Both the position numbers and the translations under genes were made by a program. Below, one piece after another: positions 18,380-29,393 of a DNA stretch of 64,000 nt. Source of the DNA: Pisolithus tinctorius (lineage: Eukaryota; Basidiomycota; Agaricomycetes; Boletales; Pisolithaceae). The notes under the pieces were generated by a model. It did no database searches. It was not told where the DNA came from and was given only the letters and a program-made list of their open reading frames with translations. The stretch is taken from the NCBI GenBank assembly GCA_024663395.1, contig JANFAH010000004.1:434001-498000 (forward strand), in the 5' to 3' direction. How positions within the stretch are numbered: position 1 is the first letter of the stretch; every line of letters starts with the position of its first letter.

Positions 18380-21358
18380 ATGGCCGAGGACCAATCCCAC
18401 TCGTCACGCTCTGTGACAAAACTCACCTCCTCCAACTACAACACCTGGAAAGGCGAAATGAAGGCTTTCCTGCACACCAAAGGCCTCTGGACTATTGTCA
18501 GTGGCACTGAAAAGCGCCCTGATGAGTCCAAAACCGAAGCTAGAGCCAAATGGGACCTCAGAGCGGATAAAGCAGCAGGAGAACTCTACCTGGCACTCTC
18601 CAGCGAACAAAGGACTCATGTTGATGCTGTACAGGATGACCCTGTGCAGATCTGGTTGACTCTAGCCTCCATCCACCTCCAGCAGTGCCCTGGAGCTCGT
18701 TTTAATGCCTGGGACGATTTCTTCTCCATCAGAAAGCACCCAGATGAGTCCCTCAGCTCCCTAATCGCTAGAATCAAAGATTCTATGTCTAAAATTCAAG
18801 AATTGTGCCCAAAGGACTCTACTACTCCCTACTCCATCAAGGATATGGACAATGAGCTTGTCTGTATGGCTATGGTGCACTCTCTAGGCGAAGATTATTC
18901 CCACTTTGCCTCCTCCCTTCTCCTGTTCCAATCCCTGGACAAAGAGAAGCTTAAAGAAGCATTCCTGGCCGAAGAATCACAGCGAAAGCGCCGCCCTGAT
19001 GCAGGGACATCGGACACCGCATTATTCACCTCCTCCACGAATTGCAAGTGCCCATCTTCATCGCCTTGCGCGTTCTGCGATTATCCAGGGCACTGTGTCC
19101 ACAAGTGTGTAAATATGGAGAGATGAAAGGCTGTCTATCGCTCTAGGAAGAATAAGAAGGACAAGAAGAGTACTACCACCGCAAATCAAGCTGCTACCTC
19201 GTCTGCTTCCTCTCCAGCAACTGGGACAGCACCAACAACTCCCTCGTCGAACCAGAGCACTTCTCAAGCAGTAGAATTCCCTGGAAATGCAAGTCTTCGC
19301 TTCCCTGACCCCTCCTCCCTTCTCTGCCCTCTCCAACTCGATGCTGACATCCATTGGATCACAGACTCGGGCGCCACTGCTCATATGACCCCCCATCGCC
19401 ATTGGCTGTGAAATTACAGCCCAAAACGTGTTCCTATCAAGCTAGCAGACAACAAAATCGTCTATTCAGCTGGGATTGGGTCTGTGCTATTTGAGCCTAT
19501 GGTGGGAGGTCAAAAGCATTGTCCTGTCGAGTTTAGCAATGTTCTTCATGTCCCTGCTCTTCGCAATAATCTATTATCTGTGTTATTTCTCTGTCGCACC
19601 AAGGGCTTCACTGTAAGCATCAACTCTTCGCAGATGGCCTGTAGACTTCGCCTGCGACACCCCCTCTTCATTGTGCGAATTTCAGACAACAACTCAGCCG
19701 TGCTGGAGGGTGAGACTGTTCCCCTCACTGAGTATGCATCTGCAGCTGCGACCCTACCCTTGGATTTCGACCTATGGCACAGGAGACTTGCTCACCACCA
19801 TCTAGCCAGTGTAAAGCACCTTCTGGATCGAAACCTAGTGACAGGAATGACCCTAGACTCGAAAGCTATGCCTGATCCTATCTGTGAACCTTGCTTGGCT
19901 GGCAAGATGCATGCAAGTCCCTTCCCTACCTCGTCCTGGTGCGCTTCATGGCCTCTGGAACTCGTCCACAGTGATGTACACCATGTAGGCCACCCATCCT
20001 TCTCTGGCTACAAGTATTGGGTCACTTTCATCGATGATTTCTCTTGCTTTCGCTTTGTTTTGCCTCTCAAAGTGAAGTCTGATGTCTTTGAGGCCTTTAA
20101 GACCTTCAAAGCCTTTGCTGAGAACCAGACAGAGCGAAAAATCAAGATTTTGTGTGATGATAAAGGAGGGGAGTACATGAGCAAGGCATTCGATGATTTT
20201 ACCACCCAGTGCAGTATCCTGCGCCAGCATACAGTCAGAAATCGACCTCAGCAGAATGGAGTCGCAGAGTGAGCCAACAGGCTACTTTCTGAGCGAATTA
20301 CAGCGATGTTGGATGAGTCTGGCCTGCCTAAGGCCTTCTGGGGGGAGTGTCTCGCCTCCTTCGTCCATGTTTGGAACAGATGCCCCACTGAAGCGGTCCA
20401 GAATGCGACCCCTTATGAGCTCTGGCATGGGAGGAAGCCAGATGTGTCCCACCTTCGAGTTTGGGGCTGTACAGCCTATGTACACATCCAGAAGGACAAG
20501 AGGCGACCCCTAGACCCCCACATGGAGAAATGTGTCTTTATTGGCTACCCTGAAGGCTACAAAGGCTGGAAATTCTACAATCCCACTACAAAGCGCACAG
20601 TGATCTCAGAAAGGGCTGATTTCGATGAGAGGTACTTCCCCATGTCTCCTCGCCCTACTAGCCCCTCTCCAGACATTCCTGGACTTCCAAATTCACCCAT
20701 ACCTTCACCAACACCGTTTTGAACACCCTCATCGACTCCTAATCATCAGTACTACCACCCTAGTGCAGACCTGGACTCTGACAGCAAATCTGATGATGTA
20801 CTGGATCAAGGGGGAGATGTTGAACCAATAACTGCTGATCCAGACCTCATTCAGCCCCCTGTCGCTCTCCCAGAACCTCCTGCTCCTCCTCCTCGCACCC
20901 CATCGCCTGTGCCACCTCCAAGAGCTCCCAGTCCTATTGGAATCGGTGCTAGACTGCCTAGAAGGCGCAGACAGAAGCCTAGAGATTGGTGGAAGCTCTC
21001 TCCTGCACAATTGGATGATGTAGAGGACATGGTGTTCATATGTGGTGCCTGTGCACCTCATTCCGCAATTTGTGTTTTATTATGTGCTGTTCTCACTCTA
21101 CAGACTTGTAATGGACACTTAGCTGCGCTCTAAGTGTCCTTGCTTTGCTTTTGTTTACTATTTACATTTGTTTATCATTTTTGCGCACTTACTGCTCTGT
21201 GCCCAGTGATATTTTCTTCAGTCTCTTACACTGGGCACAAGGTATGTCTCCTGTAGTTATTTACTTCAATATTAGTCTCTTACACTGGGCACAAGGCCTA
21301 ACAGTTGGGTTGTTTGAACACATGGAGGAGAGTGATGATGAGCTGGCTATGTCTGCAT
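18380..21358 (+). pseudogene. P gag-pol, first part: Gag, protease, integrase (four stops)
   Basis: One reading frame from ATG 18380. Gag has the UBN2-like copia capsid fold (NYNTWKGEMKAFLHTKGLW) and the zinc knuckle CAFCDYPGHCVHKC at about 19070. TGA at 19124-19126 ends it. The same frame continues with the protease DSGATAHMT (19365), TGA 19409-19411, the GAG-pre-integrase HHCC block, the integrase core (HSDVHHVGHPSFSG; D, D, E visible) and TGA 20270-20272. Then comes the integrase tail with TGA 20720-20722 and a proline-rich linker. Stops 19409 and 20270 correspond to CGA in relatives. A solo LTR sits at 21033. Q is inserted at 21359 and the frame resumes at 26716. Confidence 0.87.
21033..21320 (+). 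repeat. Solo copia LTR, subtype 1, TSD CATGG
   Basis: 288 bp, TGTTCATATG to TTTGAACA, flanked by CATGG (21028-21032, 21321-21325). P coding sequence (EDMEESDDELAMS) is continuous without it. Confidence 0.92.
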
Positions 21359-21645
21359 TGTTAAAATATCCCACAAAGTAGGCCTTGTGCCCAGTGTAAG
21401 AGACTATTATTGAGGGAAATACTACAGACAACATACCTTGTGCCCAGTGTAAGAGACTGAAGAAAATTTCACTGGGCACAGAGCAGTAAGTGCACAAAAA
21501 TGATAAACAAATGTAAATAATAAACAAAAGCAAACCAGGGACACTTAGAGTGAAGTCTAGTGTCCACTACAAGTCTGTAGAGTTAGAAAAGAACATAATA
21601 AAAGATAAAATGCGAAATGAGGTGCACAGGCACCACATATGAACA
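21359..21645 (-). repeat. Q 3' LTR
   Basis: 287 bp, plus-strand ends TGTTAAAATATCCC and ACATATGAACA. Carries the GTGCCCAGTG/CACTGGGCAC hairpin set. Beside it (21646-21660) the plus strand reads CTCCCCCCTGAATG, the complement of the polypurine tract. Confidence 0.95.
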
Positions 21646-21672
21646 CTCCCCCCTGAATGTGCACCTCTGCAC

Positions 21673-24600
21673 TCAAGTGCTCCCCCCTGATGTCCCAATT
21701 CCAAGGGCCTTGCAGAACTCCATGACTTTGGGCTTAGGTAGCGCTTTTGTGAGTAGGTCAGCTGCCTGGGAGGCAGTAGGAACGAAAATGGGCGAAATAA
21801 GCTTGTCCTGGACCGCATCCCTGAGCCAGTAGAAACACAAGTCCAACTGCTTCATCCTCCCATGGTGTTCTGGATTTTTCGCCACAAAAATTGCGGATTG
21901 GTTGTCCATCAGCAGGGTGGATGGTCCAGGAAGTGAAAAACCGATTTCTTTGAGGAGATTTCGCATCCACTTGATTTCCTTGCCTGCTTGGACAGCTGCC
22001 ATGTACTCTGCCTCAGTGGTGGACAAAGCGACGACTCCCTGCAGCTTGGAACACCAAGATACTGCCCCAGTGCCCATCTTGACCACATATCCACCAGTAG
22101 ATCGCCCAGAGTCCTTGCAGCCACCATGATCTGCATCAGTGAAGGTGATAAATGGCTCAAAACTCGAGGGATCAGGGGAATAAGTGAGAGAATGGTCAAG
22201 GGTACCCTTGAGATAGCGCATAAGGTGTTTCACAGCTAGCCAATGAGCCCAACCTGGATTGGAGTTGAATCTGGCAAGGACTCCGACAGTATAGGCGATG
22301 TCTGGGCGAGTGGTAGTGGCTAGGTACATCAGAGCACCTACAGCAGAGAGATAAGGGACTGTGCGCATAGTTTCGACTTCCTGAGGAGTCTGGGGAGATT
22401 GCTGACGAGATAGTCGAAGATTGGGCTCCATTGGAGTCGAAATAGGCTTGCAATCAGCCATTCCAAATCGCTCCAAGATATCTAGGCAGTACTGGCGCTG
22501 GGAGAGCGAAATCGAGCGATTGGGGCGGTCCCTGTCTATTTTAATGCCTAGCAGCTGAGTGGTAGGGCCCAGATCGCGAATTTTGAAGTGTTGGCTGAGT
22601 TGGGAGACAAAGGAGTCAATGGCAGCTGCAGATTTCGATGCAAGAGTCATATCATCGACAAAGACTGGGAGGATAATGGTGACACCATTTTTGGAGTAGA
22701 TGTAGATGCTGGCATCAGAATAAGTTTGTCGGAAGTCGAGGGACTCGAGTACAGCGCGCATCTTCTTGTTCCAGCAGTTTCCACCCTGTTTACTGCCATA
22801 AATCGCTTTTTGGAGCAGGCACACCTGAGATCTGGGGTTTCCCTCCACAAATCCTTCTGGTTGTGCCATATACACTTCGCAATCCATCTCTCCATTCAGA
22901 TAGGCATGGGAGACATCAACAGATCGCAGGTGGAGGTCCTGTAGCGCAGCAACAGCCAGGATGACTCTGATGGATGATAGACGAGCTGTAGGAGCGAAAA
23001 CCTCGAGATAATCGAAGCCAGGGCGCTGGTTATACCCCTTGGCGACCAATCTAGCCTTGTAGCGATCGATGGAGCCATCAGCATTGCGCTTGACTTTGAA
23101 AACCCACTTTGAGCCAATAACCTTGCTCCCAGGAGGCCTAGGGACGAGTTTCCAAGTCCCATTACTCTGGTGAGCAGCTAACTCCTCCAGGGCAGCTTCT
23201 CGCCATTTTTCCGCATCAGGGCGCTTCATGGCCTCAGCATAAGTCAGTGGTTCATCAGGGAGAGCTGCAGACATGGCCAGCTCATCATCACTGTCATCCT
23301 CATCAACTACATCATCCAACTGCGCAGGGGAGAGCTTCCACCACTCCCTAGGTTTCTGTCTTCGCCTTGGAGGCAATCTAGCACCAATTCCGATGGGACT
23401 TGGAGGTCTAGGGGGTGGTGAAGGTGATGGAGTGTGAGGAGGCGCTGGGACGAGCTCTGGAGCAGCAATTGGAGGTGGAATGGGATCTGGATCACCTGCT
23501 GCAAGGTCTTCATCTCCCCCCTGATCCAGATCATCATCAGACTCGCTTTCAGAGTCCAAATTTCGTTGTGGATGATAGATATCAGTGGCAGGAGGTTTTT
23601 GGTTGTCAGGTAGAGGGGTGAATGATGTTGATGGAGGTTTAGGAGGGATAGGCGCAGCTAGCGAAGGTGTAGAAGGGCGAGCAGCTAGAGGGAAATACCT
23701 CTCATCGAAATCAGCCCTTTCTGAGATTACTGTGCGCTTTGTGGTGGGAGTGTAGAATTTCCAGCCTTTGTAGCCCTCAGGGTAGCCAATAAATACACAT
23801 TTCTCCATGTGTGGATCTAGAGGTCGCCTCTTGTCTCTCTGGATGTGTACATAGGCTGTACAGCCCCAGACTCGAAGGTGGGAGAGGTCTGGCTTCTGTC
23901 CATGCCATAGTTCATATGGGGTCGCATTTGGGACAGCTTCAGTGGGGCACCTGTTCCATACATGGACCAGGGAAGCGAGGCATTCACCCCAGAAGGCTTT
24001 GGGGAGTCCAGATTCATCCAGCATCGCAGTAATTCGCTCTGAAAGCACCCTATTAGCTCGTTCTGCCACTCCATTCTGCTGTGGGCGATTCCTGACAGTG
24101 TGCTGGCGCAGGATGCCGCACTGGGTGGTGAAATCGATGAAGGAGTTGCTCATATACTCCCCTCCTTTATCATCGCGCAAAATCTTGATTTTTCGTTCGC
24201 TCTGGTTCTCTGCAAAGGCCTTAAAGGTCTTAAAGGCTTCGAAAACTTCTGATTTAGCTTTGATGGGCAAAACGAAGCGATAGCGCGAATAATCATCGAT
24301 AAAAGTCACCCAGTATTTGTATCCAGAGAAGGAGGGGTGGCCCACAGAGTGCACATCGCTGTGGACGAGTTCTAGGGGCCTGGAGGCACGAGTGGACGAG
24401 CTGGGGAAGGGGTTTGCATGCATTTTACCAGCCAGACAGGGTTCACAGACTGGGTCAGGTGTAGCCTGGCTATCCAAGGACATACCAGTGACTAGCTGGC
24501 GCTCCAGGAGGGTTTTAACACCTGTGAGATTGTGGTGGGCAAGTCTCCTGTGCCACAAGTCCAAATCCAGGGGCAAAGTCGTCGCAGCAGAGGCATATTC

Positions 24601-25251
24601 ACTGAGGGGAACAGTGTCACCCTCCAGGAAAGCGGAGTTATTGTCCAATATTCTTGCAACGAAGAGGGTAGGGCCAGGGCGCTTCCTGAAGCACATTTGC
24701 GAAGAATCAATGCTTACAGTGAAGCCCTTGTTGCGACAGAGATATATCACAGATAGTAGATTATTCCTCAGGTCAGGGACATGTAGGACATTGCTAAATT
24801 CGACAGGACGACGTTTCTTACCCCCCACCACAGGCTCAAACACTACTGACCCCACCCCAGCTGAGTAGACAATTTTGTTGTCTGCTAGACGCACTGGAAC
24901 GCGTTTTTGGCTGTAATTTCGCAGCCAGTGTCGATGAGGCGTCATATGAGAAGTGGCGCCTGTATCTGCATTCCAATGGACGTCAGCATCAAGCTGGAGG
25001 GGGCAGAGAGGAGAGGAGGGGTCAAGGGAACGAAAACTTGCATTTCCTGCGAATTCTACCGCTTGGGATGCGCTCTGGTTTGGTGAGGAGGTTGATGGCA
25101 CAGTCCCATTTGATGGGGAGGAAGTAGACGAAGTAGAGGCTTGATTTGCGGTGTTAGCACTCTTCTTGATCTTCTTATTCTTCCTAGAGCGATAGAAAGC
25201 CTTTGATCTCTCCAGGTTTTGACATTTGTGGATACAGTGGTCTGGATAATC
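21673..25251 (-). CDS. Q Pol: protease, integrase, reverse transcriptase, RNase H (open frame)
   Basis: Open on the minus strand from just after the TGA at 25252-25254 to the stop at 21673; the first ATG (25101) gives 1142 residues. From that ATG: protease DTGATSHMT (about residue 48); GAG-pre-integrase with LWHRRLAHHN and CEPCLAGKM; integrase core with HSDVHSVG, FIDDYSRYRF and the DDE Glu in NGVAERAN; a proline-rich linker; RT with RLVAKGYNQ, VDVSHAYLNG and the catalytic FVDDMTLAS; RNase H with TDADHGGC, STTEAEYMA and the C-terminal DLLTKALPKPKV. All catalytic residues I can recognise are present. Gag and Pol share one frame, as in copia, so no frameshift is needed; the TGA now separates them. 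Confidence 0.9.
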   Translation of the reverse strand, partial: DYPDHCIHKCQNLERSKAFYRSRKNKKIKKSANTANQASTSSTSSPSNGTVPSTSSPNQSASQAVEFAGNASFRSLDPSSPLCPLQLDADVHWNADTGATSHMTPHRHWLRNYSQKRVPVRLADNKIVYSAGVGSVVFEPVVGGKKRRPVEFSNVLHVPDLRNNLLSVIYLCRNKGFTVSIDSSQMCFRKRPGPTLFVARILDNNSAFLEGDTVPLSEYASAATTLPLDLDLWHRRLAHHNLTGVKTLLERQLVTGMSLDSQATPDPVCEPCLAGKMHANPFPSSSTRASRPLELVHSDVHSVGHPSFSGYKYWVTFIDDYSRYRFVLPIKAKSEVFEAFKTFKAFAENQSERKIKILRDDKGGEYMSNSFIDFTTQCGILRQHTVRNRPQQNGVAERANRVLSERITAMLDESGLPKAFWGECLASLVHVWNRCPTEAVPNATPYELWHGQKPDLSHLRVWGCTAYVHIQRDKRRPLDPHMEKCVFIGYPEGYKGWKFYTPTTKRTVISERADFDERYFPLAARPSTPSLAAPIPPKPPSTSFTPLPDNQKPPATDIYHPQRNLDSESESDDDLDQGGDEDLAAGDPDPIPPPIAAPELVPAPPHTPSPSPPPRPPSPIGIGARLPPRRRQKPREWWKLSPAQLDDVVDEDDSDDELAMSAALPDEPLTYAEAMKRPDAEKWREAALEELAAHQSNGTWKLVPRPPGSKVIGSKWVFKVKRNADGSIDRYKARLVAKGYNQRPGFDYLEVFAPTARLSSIRVILAVAALQDLHLRSVDVSHAYLNGEMDCEVYMAQPEGFVEGNPRSQVCLLQKAIYGSKQGGNCWNKKMRAVLESLDFRQTYSDASIYIYSKNGVTIILPVFVDDMTLASKSAAAIDSFVSQLSQHFKIRDLGPTTQLLGIKIDRDRPNRSISLSQRQYCLDILERFGMADCKPISTPMEPNLRLSRQQSPQTPQEVETMRTVPYLSAVGALMYLATTTRPDIAYTVGVLARFNSNPGWAHWLAVKHLMRYLKGTLDHSLTYSPDPSSFEPFITFTDADHGGCKDSGRSTGGYVVKMGTGAVSWCSKLQGVVALSTTEAEYMAAVQAGKEIKWMRNLLKEIGFSLPGPSTLLMDNQSAIFVAKNPEHHGRMKQLDLCFYWLRDAVQDKLISPIFVPTASQAADLLTKALPKPKVMEFCKALGIGTSGGST

Positions 25252-26246
25252 TCAGAACGAGCAAGGCGACGAAGCTGGGCACTTGCAATTGGTGGAGGAG
25301 GTAAATAGCGCGGTGTCGGATGGCCCTGCATCAGGACGACGCTTGCGCTGCGATTCTTCAGCCAGGAAAGCTTCTTTGAGTTTGTCCTTGTCCAGAGATT
25401 GGAACAGGAGGAGAGAGGAGGCAAAATGGGAGTAATCTTCGCCTAGAGAGCGCACCATAGCCATACAGACAAGCTCATTGTCCATATCCTTGATGGAGTA
25501 TGGAGTAGTAGAGTCCTTGGGGCGCAATTCTTGAATTCTAGACATAGAATCTTCGATTCTAGCGATTAGGGAGCTGATGTTCAGATAACCACAACTTCAG
25601 GCCACTGGTGCCCAGTGTAAGAGACTATAATTGAGCAAAATACTACAGATAACATACCTGGTGCCCAGTGTAAGAGACTGAAGGAAAACTTCACTGGGCA
25701 CACAGTAGTAAGGGCGCAAAAATGATAAACAATGATAAACAATAAACAGAAACAAACCAAGGACACTTAGAGCGAAGCTAAGTGTCCAATGCTAATCTGC
25801 ATGGTCAATAGGACATATAACAAAGTAATAAATGCGAAAATGAGGTGCACAGGCACCTAATATCAACAGCTGAGGGACTCATCTGGCTGCTTTCTGATCG
25901 AAAAGAAATCGTCCCAGGCATTAAAACGAGCTCCAGGACGCTGCTGGAGGTGAATAGAGGCCAGAGTCGACCAGATTTGCACTGGGTCATCCTGTACAGC
26001 ATCCACATGTGTCCTCTGCTCGCTAGAGAGGGCCAGGTAGAGTTCTCCTGCCGCTTTGTCCGCTCTGAGGTCCCATTTGGCTCTAGCTTCGGTTTTGGAC
26101 TCATCAGGGCGCTTTTCAGTGCCACTGACAATAGTCCAGAGGCCTTTGGTGCGCAGGAAAGCCTTCATTTCGCCTTTCCAGGTGTTGTAGTTGGAGGAGG
26201 TGAGTTTTGTCACAGAGAGCGACGAGTGGGAGTGGTCCTCGGCCAT
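25252..26246 (-). pseudogene. Q gag, split by a solo LTR and ended by TGA in the zinc knuckle
   Basis: ATG 26246 starts a copia-type Gag (SSNYNTWKGEMKAFLRTKGL). It is interrupted at 25863 by the solo LTR 25578-25868 and resumes before 25573 (LIARIEDSMSRIQELRPKDS). The frame ends at TGA 25252-25254, exactly at the second Cys of the zinc knuckle (CSF-stop-DYPDHCIHKC), where P has TGC. This is a C-to-A transversion, unlike the CpG-type stops elsewhere. The stop is in phase with pol. Confidence 0.88.
25578..25868 (-). repeat. Solo copia LTR, subtype 3, TSD GCTGA
   Basis: 291 bp, plus-strand ends TGTTCAGATAACC and AATATCAACA, flanked by GCTGA (25573-25577, 25869-25873). It must be younger than Q, which is itself young. 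Confidence 0.92.
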
Positions 26247-26416
26247 TGGGGCGATTTTTGCGAGTAGAAGAGGAGCAGGGAATGGATGGGGTGAGTCTTG
26301 AAGCTGGGAGGCGAGAAAGTCGCAATAGAGGGCAAGGGAGTGGGTTTGGCAGGTCGAAAATTTGCGCAGAGGTGGATGACGTGTCGTATGACGTGTCTGG
26401 GAATTCCTAGAGCGCG

Positions 26417-26428
26417 GGGCTCATAACC
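26417..26428 (-). promoter_or_regulatory. Q primer-binding site (half initiator tRNA)
   Basis: Plus-strand GGGCTCATAACC beside the 5' LTR; on the minus strand GGTTATGAGCCC, identical to the P site at 18198. Confidence 0.78.
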
Positions 26429-26715
26429 TGTTAAAATATCCCACAAAGTAGGCCTTGTGCCCAGTGTAAGAGACTATTATTGAGGGAAATACTACAGACA
26501 ACATACCTTGTGCCCAGTGTAAGAGACTGAAGAAAATTTCACTGGGCACAGAGCAGTAAGTGCGCAAAAATGATAAACAAATGTAAATAATAAACAAAAG
26601 CAATCCAGGGACACTTAGAGTGAAGTCTAGTGTCCACTACAAGTCTGTAGAGTTAGAAAAGAACATAATAAAAGATAAAATGCGAAATGAGGTGCACAGG
26701 CACCACATATGAACA
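26429..26715 (-). repeat. Q 5' LTR
   Basis: 287 bp, the same ends as the 3' copy. The two differences from 21359-21645 are A/G within GTGCRCAAAA and A/T within GCAAWCCAGG. Confidence 0.95.
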
Positions 26716-27544
26716 TGCATCGCTTCCTGATGAGCCACTCACATTTGCAGAGGCTATGCGACGCCCTGATGCTGAGAAGTGGCGAGAAGCTGCCCTGCAG
26801 GAGTTGGGAGCGCACCACAGCAATGGGACCTGGAAACTCGTCCCTAGGCCTCCTGGGAGCAAAGTTATTGGCTCCAAGTGGGTATTCAAGGTGAAGCGAA
26901 ATGCTGATGGATCCATAGAGCGCTACAAGGCTTGATTGGTCGCAAAGGGCTATAATCAGCGCCCTGGCTTTGACTATCTCGAAGTATTCGCTCCTACAGC
27001 TCGCCTTGCGTCCATTAGAGTTATTCTGGCTATTGCAGCCCTCCAGGACCTTCATCTTCGCTCTGTTGATGTCTCCCATGCATATCTGAATGTGGAGATG
27101 GACTGTGAAGTGTATATGGCACAACCAGAGGGATTTGTGGAGGGAGACTCCAGATCTCAGGTGTGTCTTCTGCAAAAAGCGATTTATGGCAGCAAACAGG
27201 GTGGAAACCGGTGGAATAAGAAGATGCGCTCTGTACTGGAGTCCCTTGGCTTCAGACAGACCTACTCTGATGCCAGCATCTACATCTACTCCCAGAATGA
27301 TGTCACCATCATCCTACCTGTGTTTGTTGATGATATGACCCTCGCCTCGCGCTCTGCAGAAGCCATCGACTCCTTCGTCACACAACTGAGCCAGCACTTC
27401 ACAATCCGCGACCTGGGCCCTACCACTCAGCTGTTAGGCATTAAAATTGACAGAGACCGCCCCAATCGCTCGATTTCGCTCTCCCAGCGCCAGTACTGCC
27501 TTGATGTCTTGGAGCGATTTGGAATGGCTGATTGTAAGCCAATC
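26716..27544 (+). pseudogene. P pol, reverse transcriptase part
   Basis: Resumes the P frame after Q (LPDEPLTFAEAMRRPDAEKW). TGA 26933-26935 replaces the CGA Arg of RLVAKGYNQ. RT continues with VDVSHAYLN, AIYGSKQGGN and the active site FVDDMTLAS (about 27327), then RYCLD-like blocks to MADCKPI at 27543. The next expected residues, STPMEP, appear only at 28597, after the chimeric insert. Confidence 0.87.
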
Positions 27545-27631
27545 GACCAAATAGCTCAGTGGTTAGAGCACCTGTTCGAAACCTGGGAGGTCCAGGGTTC
27601 AATCCCCTGTCTGGTCGCATTTATTGCAACA
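27545..27631 (+). repeat. Partial T unit (tRNA-like half)
   Basis: A 72-nt tRNA-like sequence (27545-27616) with box A TAGCTCAGTGG and box B GGTTCAATCCC, followed by the T tail CATTTATTGCAACA. The left half found in complete T copies (32241-32416) is absent, so this is a truncated copy at the left edge of the chimeric insert. Confidence 0.75.
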
Positions 27632-28318
27632 TGGTGCACTGCTAACTCCTCCAGGGCTGCTTCTCGCCATTTCTCAGCATCAGGGCGTCGCATAGCCTCT
27701 GCAAATGTGAGTGGCTCTTCAGGTAGTGTGATGCAGACAAAGCTAGCTCATCATCACTCTCCTCCATATCCTCCACATCATCCAATTGTGCAGGAGAGAG
27801 CTTCCACCAGTCTCTAGGCTTCTGTCTGCGCCTTCTAGGCAATCTAGCGCCAATTCCAATAGGACTGGGAGCTCTTGGAGATGGAACAGGTGATGGGGTG
27901 CGAGGAGGAGGTAAAGGAGGATCTGGGAGAGCAACGGGAGGCTGAATGAGGTCTGGATCAGCAGCTATTTGTTGAACATCTCCCCCTTGATCCAGTACCC
28001 CATCAGATTCGCTGTCAGAGTCCAGGTCTGCTCTAGGGTGGTAGTACTCATTATTAGGAGTTGATGAGGGTGTTAAAAGCGGGGTTGGCGAAGGTTTGGG
28101 TGAGTTTGGAAGTCCAGGAATGTCTGGAGGGGGGCTGGTAGGGTGAGGGGACCTGGGGAAGTACCTCTCATCGAAATCAGCCCTTTCTGAGATTACTGTT
28201 CGCTTGGTGGTGGGATTGTAGAATTTCCAGCCATTGTAGCCTTCAGGGTAGCCAATAGAGACACATTTCTCCAGGTGGGGGTCTAGAGGTCGCCTCTTGT
28301 CCTTTTGGATGTGTACAC
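27632..28318 (-). pseudogene. Inverted copia fragment: integrase tail to start of RT
   Basis: Minus strand reads VHIQKDKRRPLDPHLEKC, then FYNPTTKRTVISERADFDE, the proline-rich linker and LSPAQLDDVEDMEESDDE. It ends with a short RT start (CDALMLRNGEKQPW) at about 27640. It is close to P but in opposite orientation. It lies between the partial T unit and a plus-strand gag fragment, so it arose by rearrangement, not simple insertion. Confidence 0.8.
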
Positions 28319-29364
28319 AGCCAGATGAGTCCCTGAGCTCCCTCATTGCCAGAATCGAAGATTCTATGTCCAGGATCCAAGAACTTCGCCCTGGGGATGC
28401 TTCTAAACCCTACTGCATCAAGGATCTGGATAATGAGCTTGTCTGTATGGCTATGGTGCGCTCCCTGGGTGAGGAATATGCCCATTTTGCGTCATCACTC
28501 CTGCTCTTCCACTCCCTGGACAAGGATAAGCTAAAGGAAGCTTTCCTGGCCGAAGAATCGCAGAGGAAGCGGCGCCTTGATGCAGGTGGATCGGATTCCA
28601 CTCCTATGGAGCCCAATCTGCGCCTATCTCGCCAGCAATCCCCAAAATCACCTGAGGAAATTGAAACTATGCGCACAATTTCCTATCTCTCTGCTGTGGG
28701 TGCTCTAATGTACCTAGCCACCACCACTCGCCCAGATATTGCTTATACTGTTGGAGTCCTGGCCAGATTTAATTCCAATCCTGGTTGGGCTCACTGGCTT
28801 GCTGTGAAGCACCTCATGCGCTATCTCAAGGGCACCCTGGACTATTCTATCACCTATGCACCTGATCCCTCGACTTCTGAGCCTTTCACCACCTTTTCTG
28901 ATGCAGATCATGGTGGATGTAAGGACACTAGTCGCTCTACAGGTGGTTATGTGGTGAAAATGGGCACTGGTGCAGTTTCATGGTCGTCTAAGCTGCAGGG
29001 AGTCGTTGCTCTGTCCAATACTGAGGCAGAATACATGGCTGCAGTCCAGGCTGGCAAGGAAATCAAGTGGATGCGAAATCTCCGGCAAGAAATTGGCCTT
29101 TCTCTCCCTAACCCTTCTTCCTTGCACATGGACAACCAATCTGCGATTTCTGTGGCGAAAAACCCAGAGCATCATGGGAGGATGAAGCAACTTGACTTAT
29201 GCTACTTCTGGCTGAGAGATGCAGTCCAGGCACAACTGATTTCGCCTGTTTTTGTCTCTACAAGCGACCAGGTGGCTGATCTCCTCACCAAACCGCTACA
29301 CCGCGCCAAGGTCATGGAATTCTGCAAGATGCTGGGACTTGGCGCAACAGGGGGGAGTATTTGA
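28319..29364 (+). pseudogene. Chimeric copia frame: Gag fragment fused to RNase H
   Basis: One open frame of about 350 codons. Its first 92 codons are mid-Gag (QPDESLSSLIARIEDSMSRI to ESQRKRRLDAGGSD). At 28597 it switches directly to the end of RT and RNase H (STPMEPNLRLSRQQSP, TRPDIAYTVGVLARF, DADHGGCKDTSRSTGGY, AEYMAAVQAGKEIKWM, DQVADLLTKPLHRAKV) and stops near 29364. The fusion has lost everything from zinc knuckle to RT. The RNase H half probably continues P. The frame is intact, but no function is implied. Confidence 0.83.
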
Positions 29365-29393
29365 CTCTCCAGAGGTGCACATTCAGGGGGGAG

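Larger units (their letters stand above)
21359..26715 (-). mobile_element. Full-length Ty1/copia element Q, young, TSD TGCAT
   Basis: LTRs 21359-21645 and 26429-26715 (287 bp each) differ at only two positions. TGCAT flanks both ends (21354-21358, 26716-26720), and P coding sequence is continuous around it. Minus-strand order: 5' LTR (right), initiator-tRNA half-site, gag-pol in one frame, purine tract beside 21645, 3' LTR (left). Defects: a solo LTR in gag (25578-25868) and one TGA in the zinc knuckle. Pol itself is open, so it could still supply enzymes if expressed. Confidence 0.95.

Noticed and set aside
19124..25254. A regulated stop codon between Gag and Pol in copia (TGA in P and in Q).
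   Set aside because: The stops are at different codons (19124-19126 in P, the zinc-knuckle Cys in Q), so they are independent mutations, not a conserved readthrough site.
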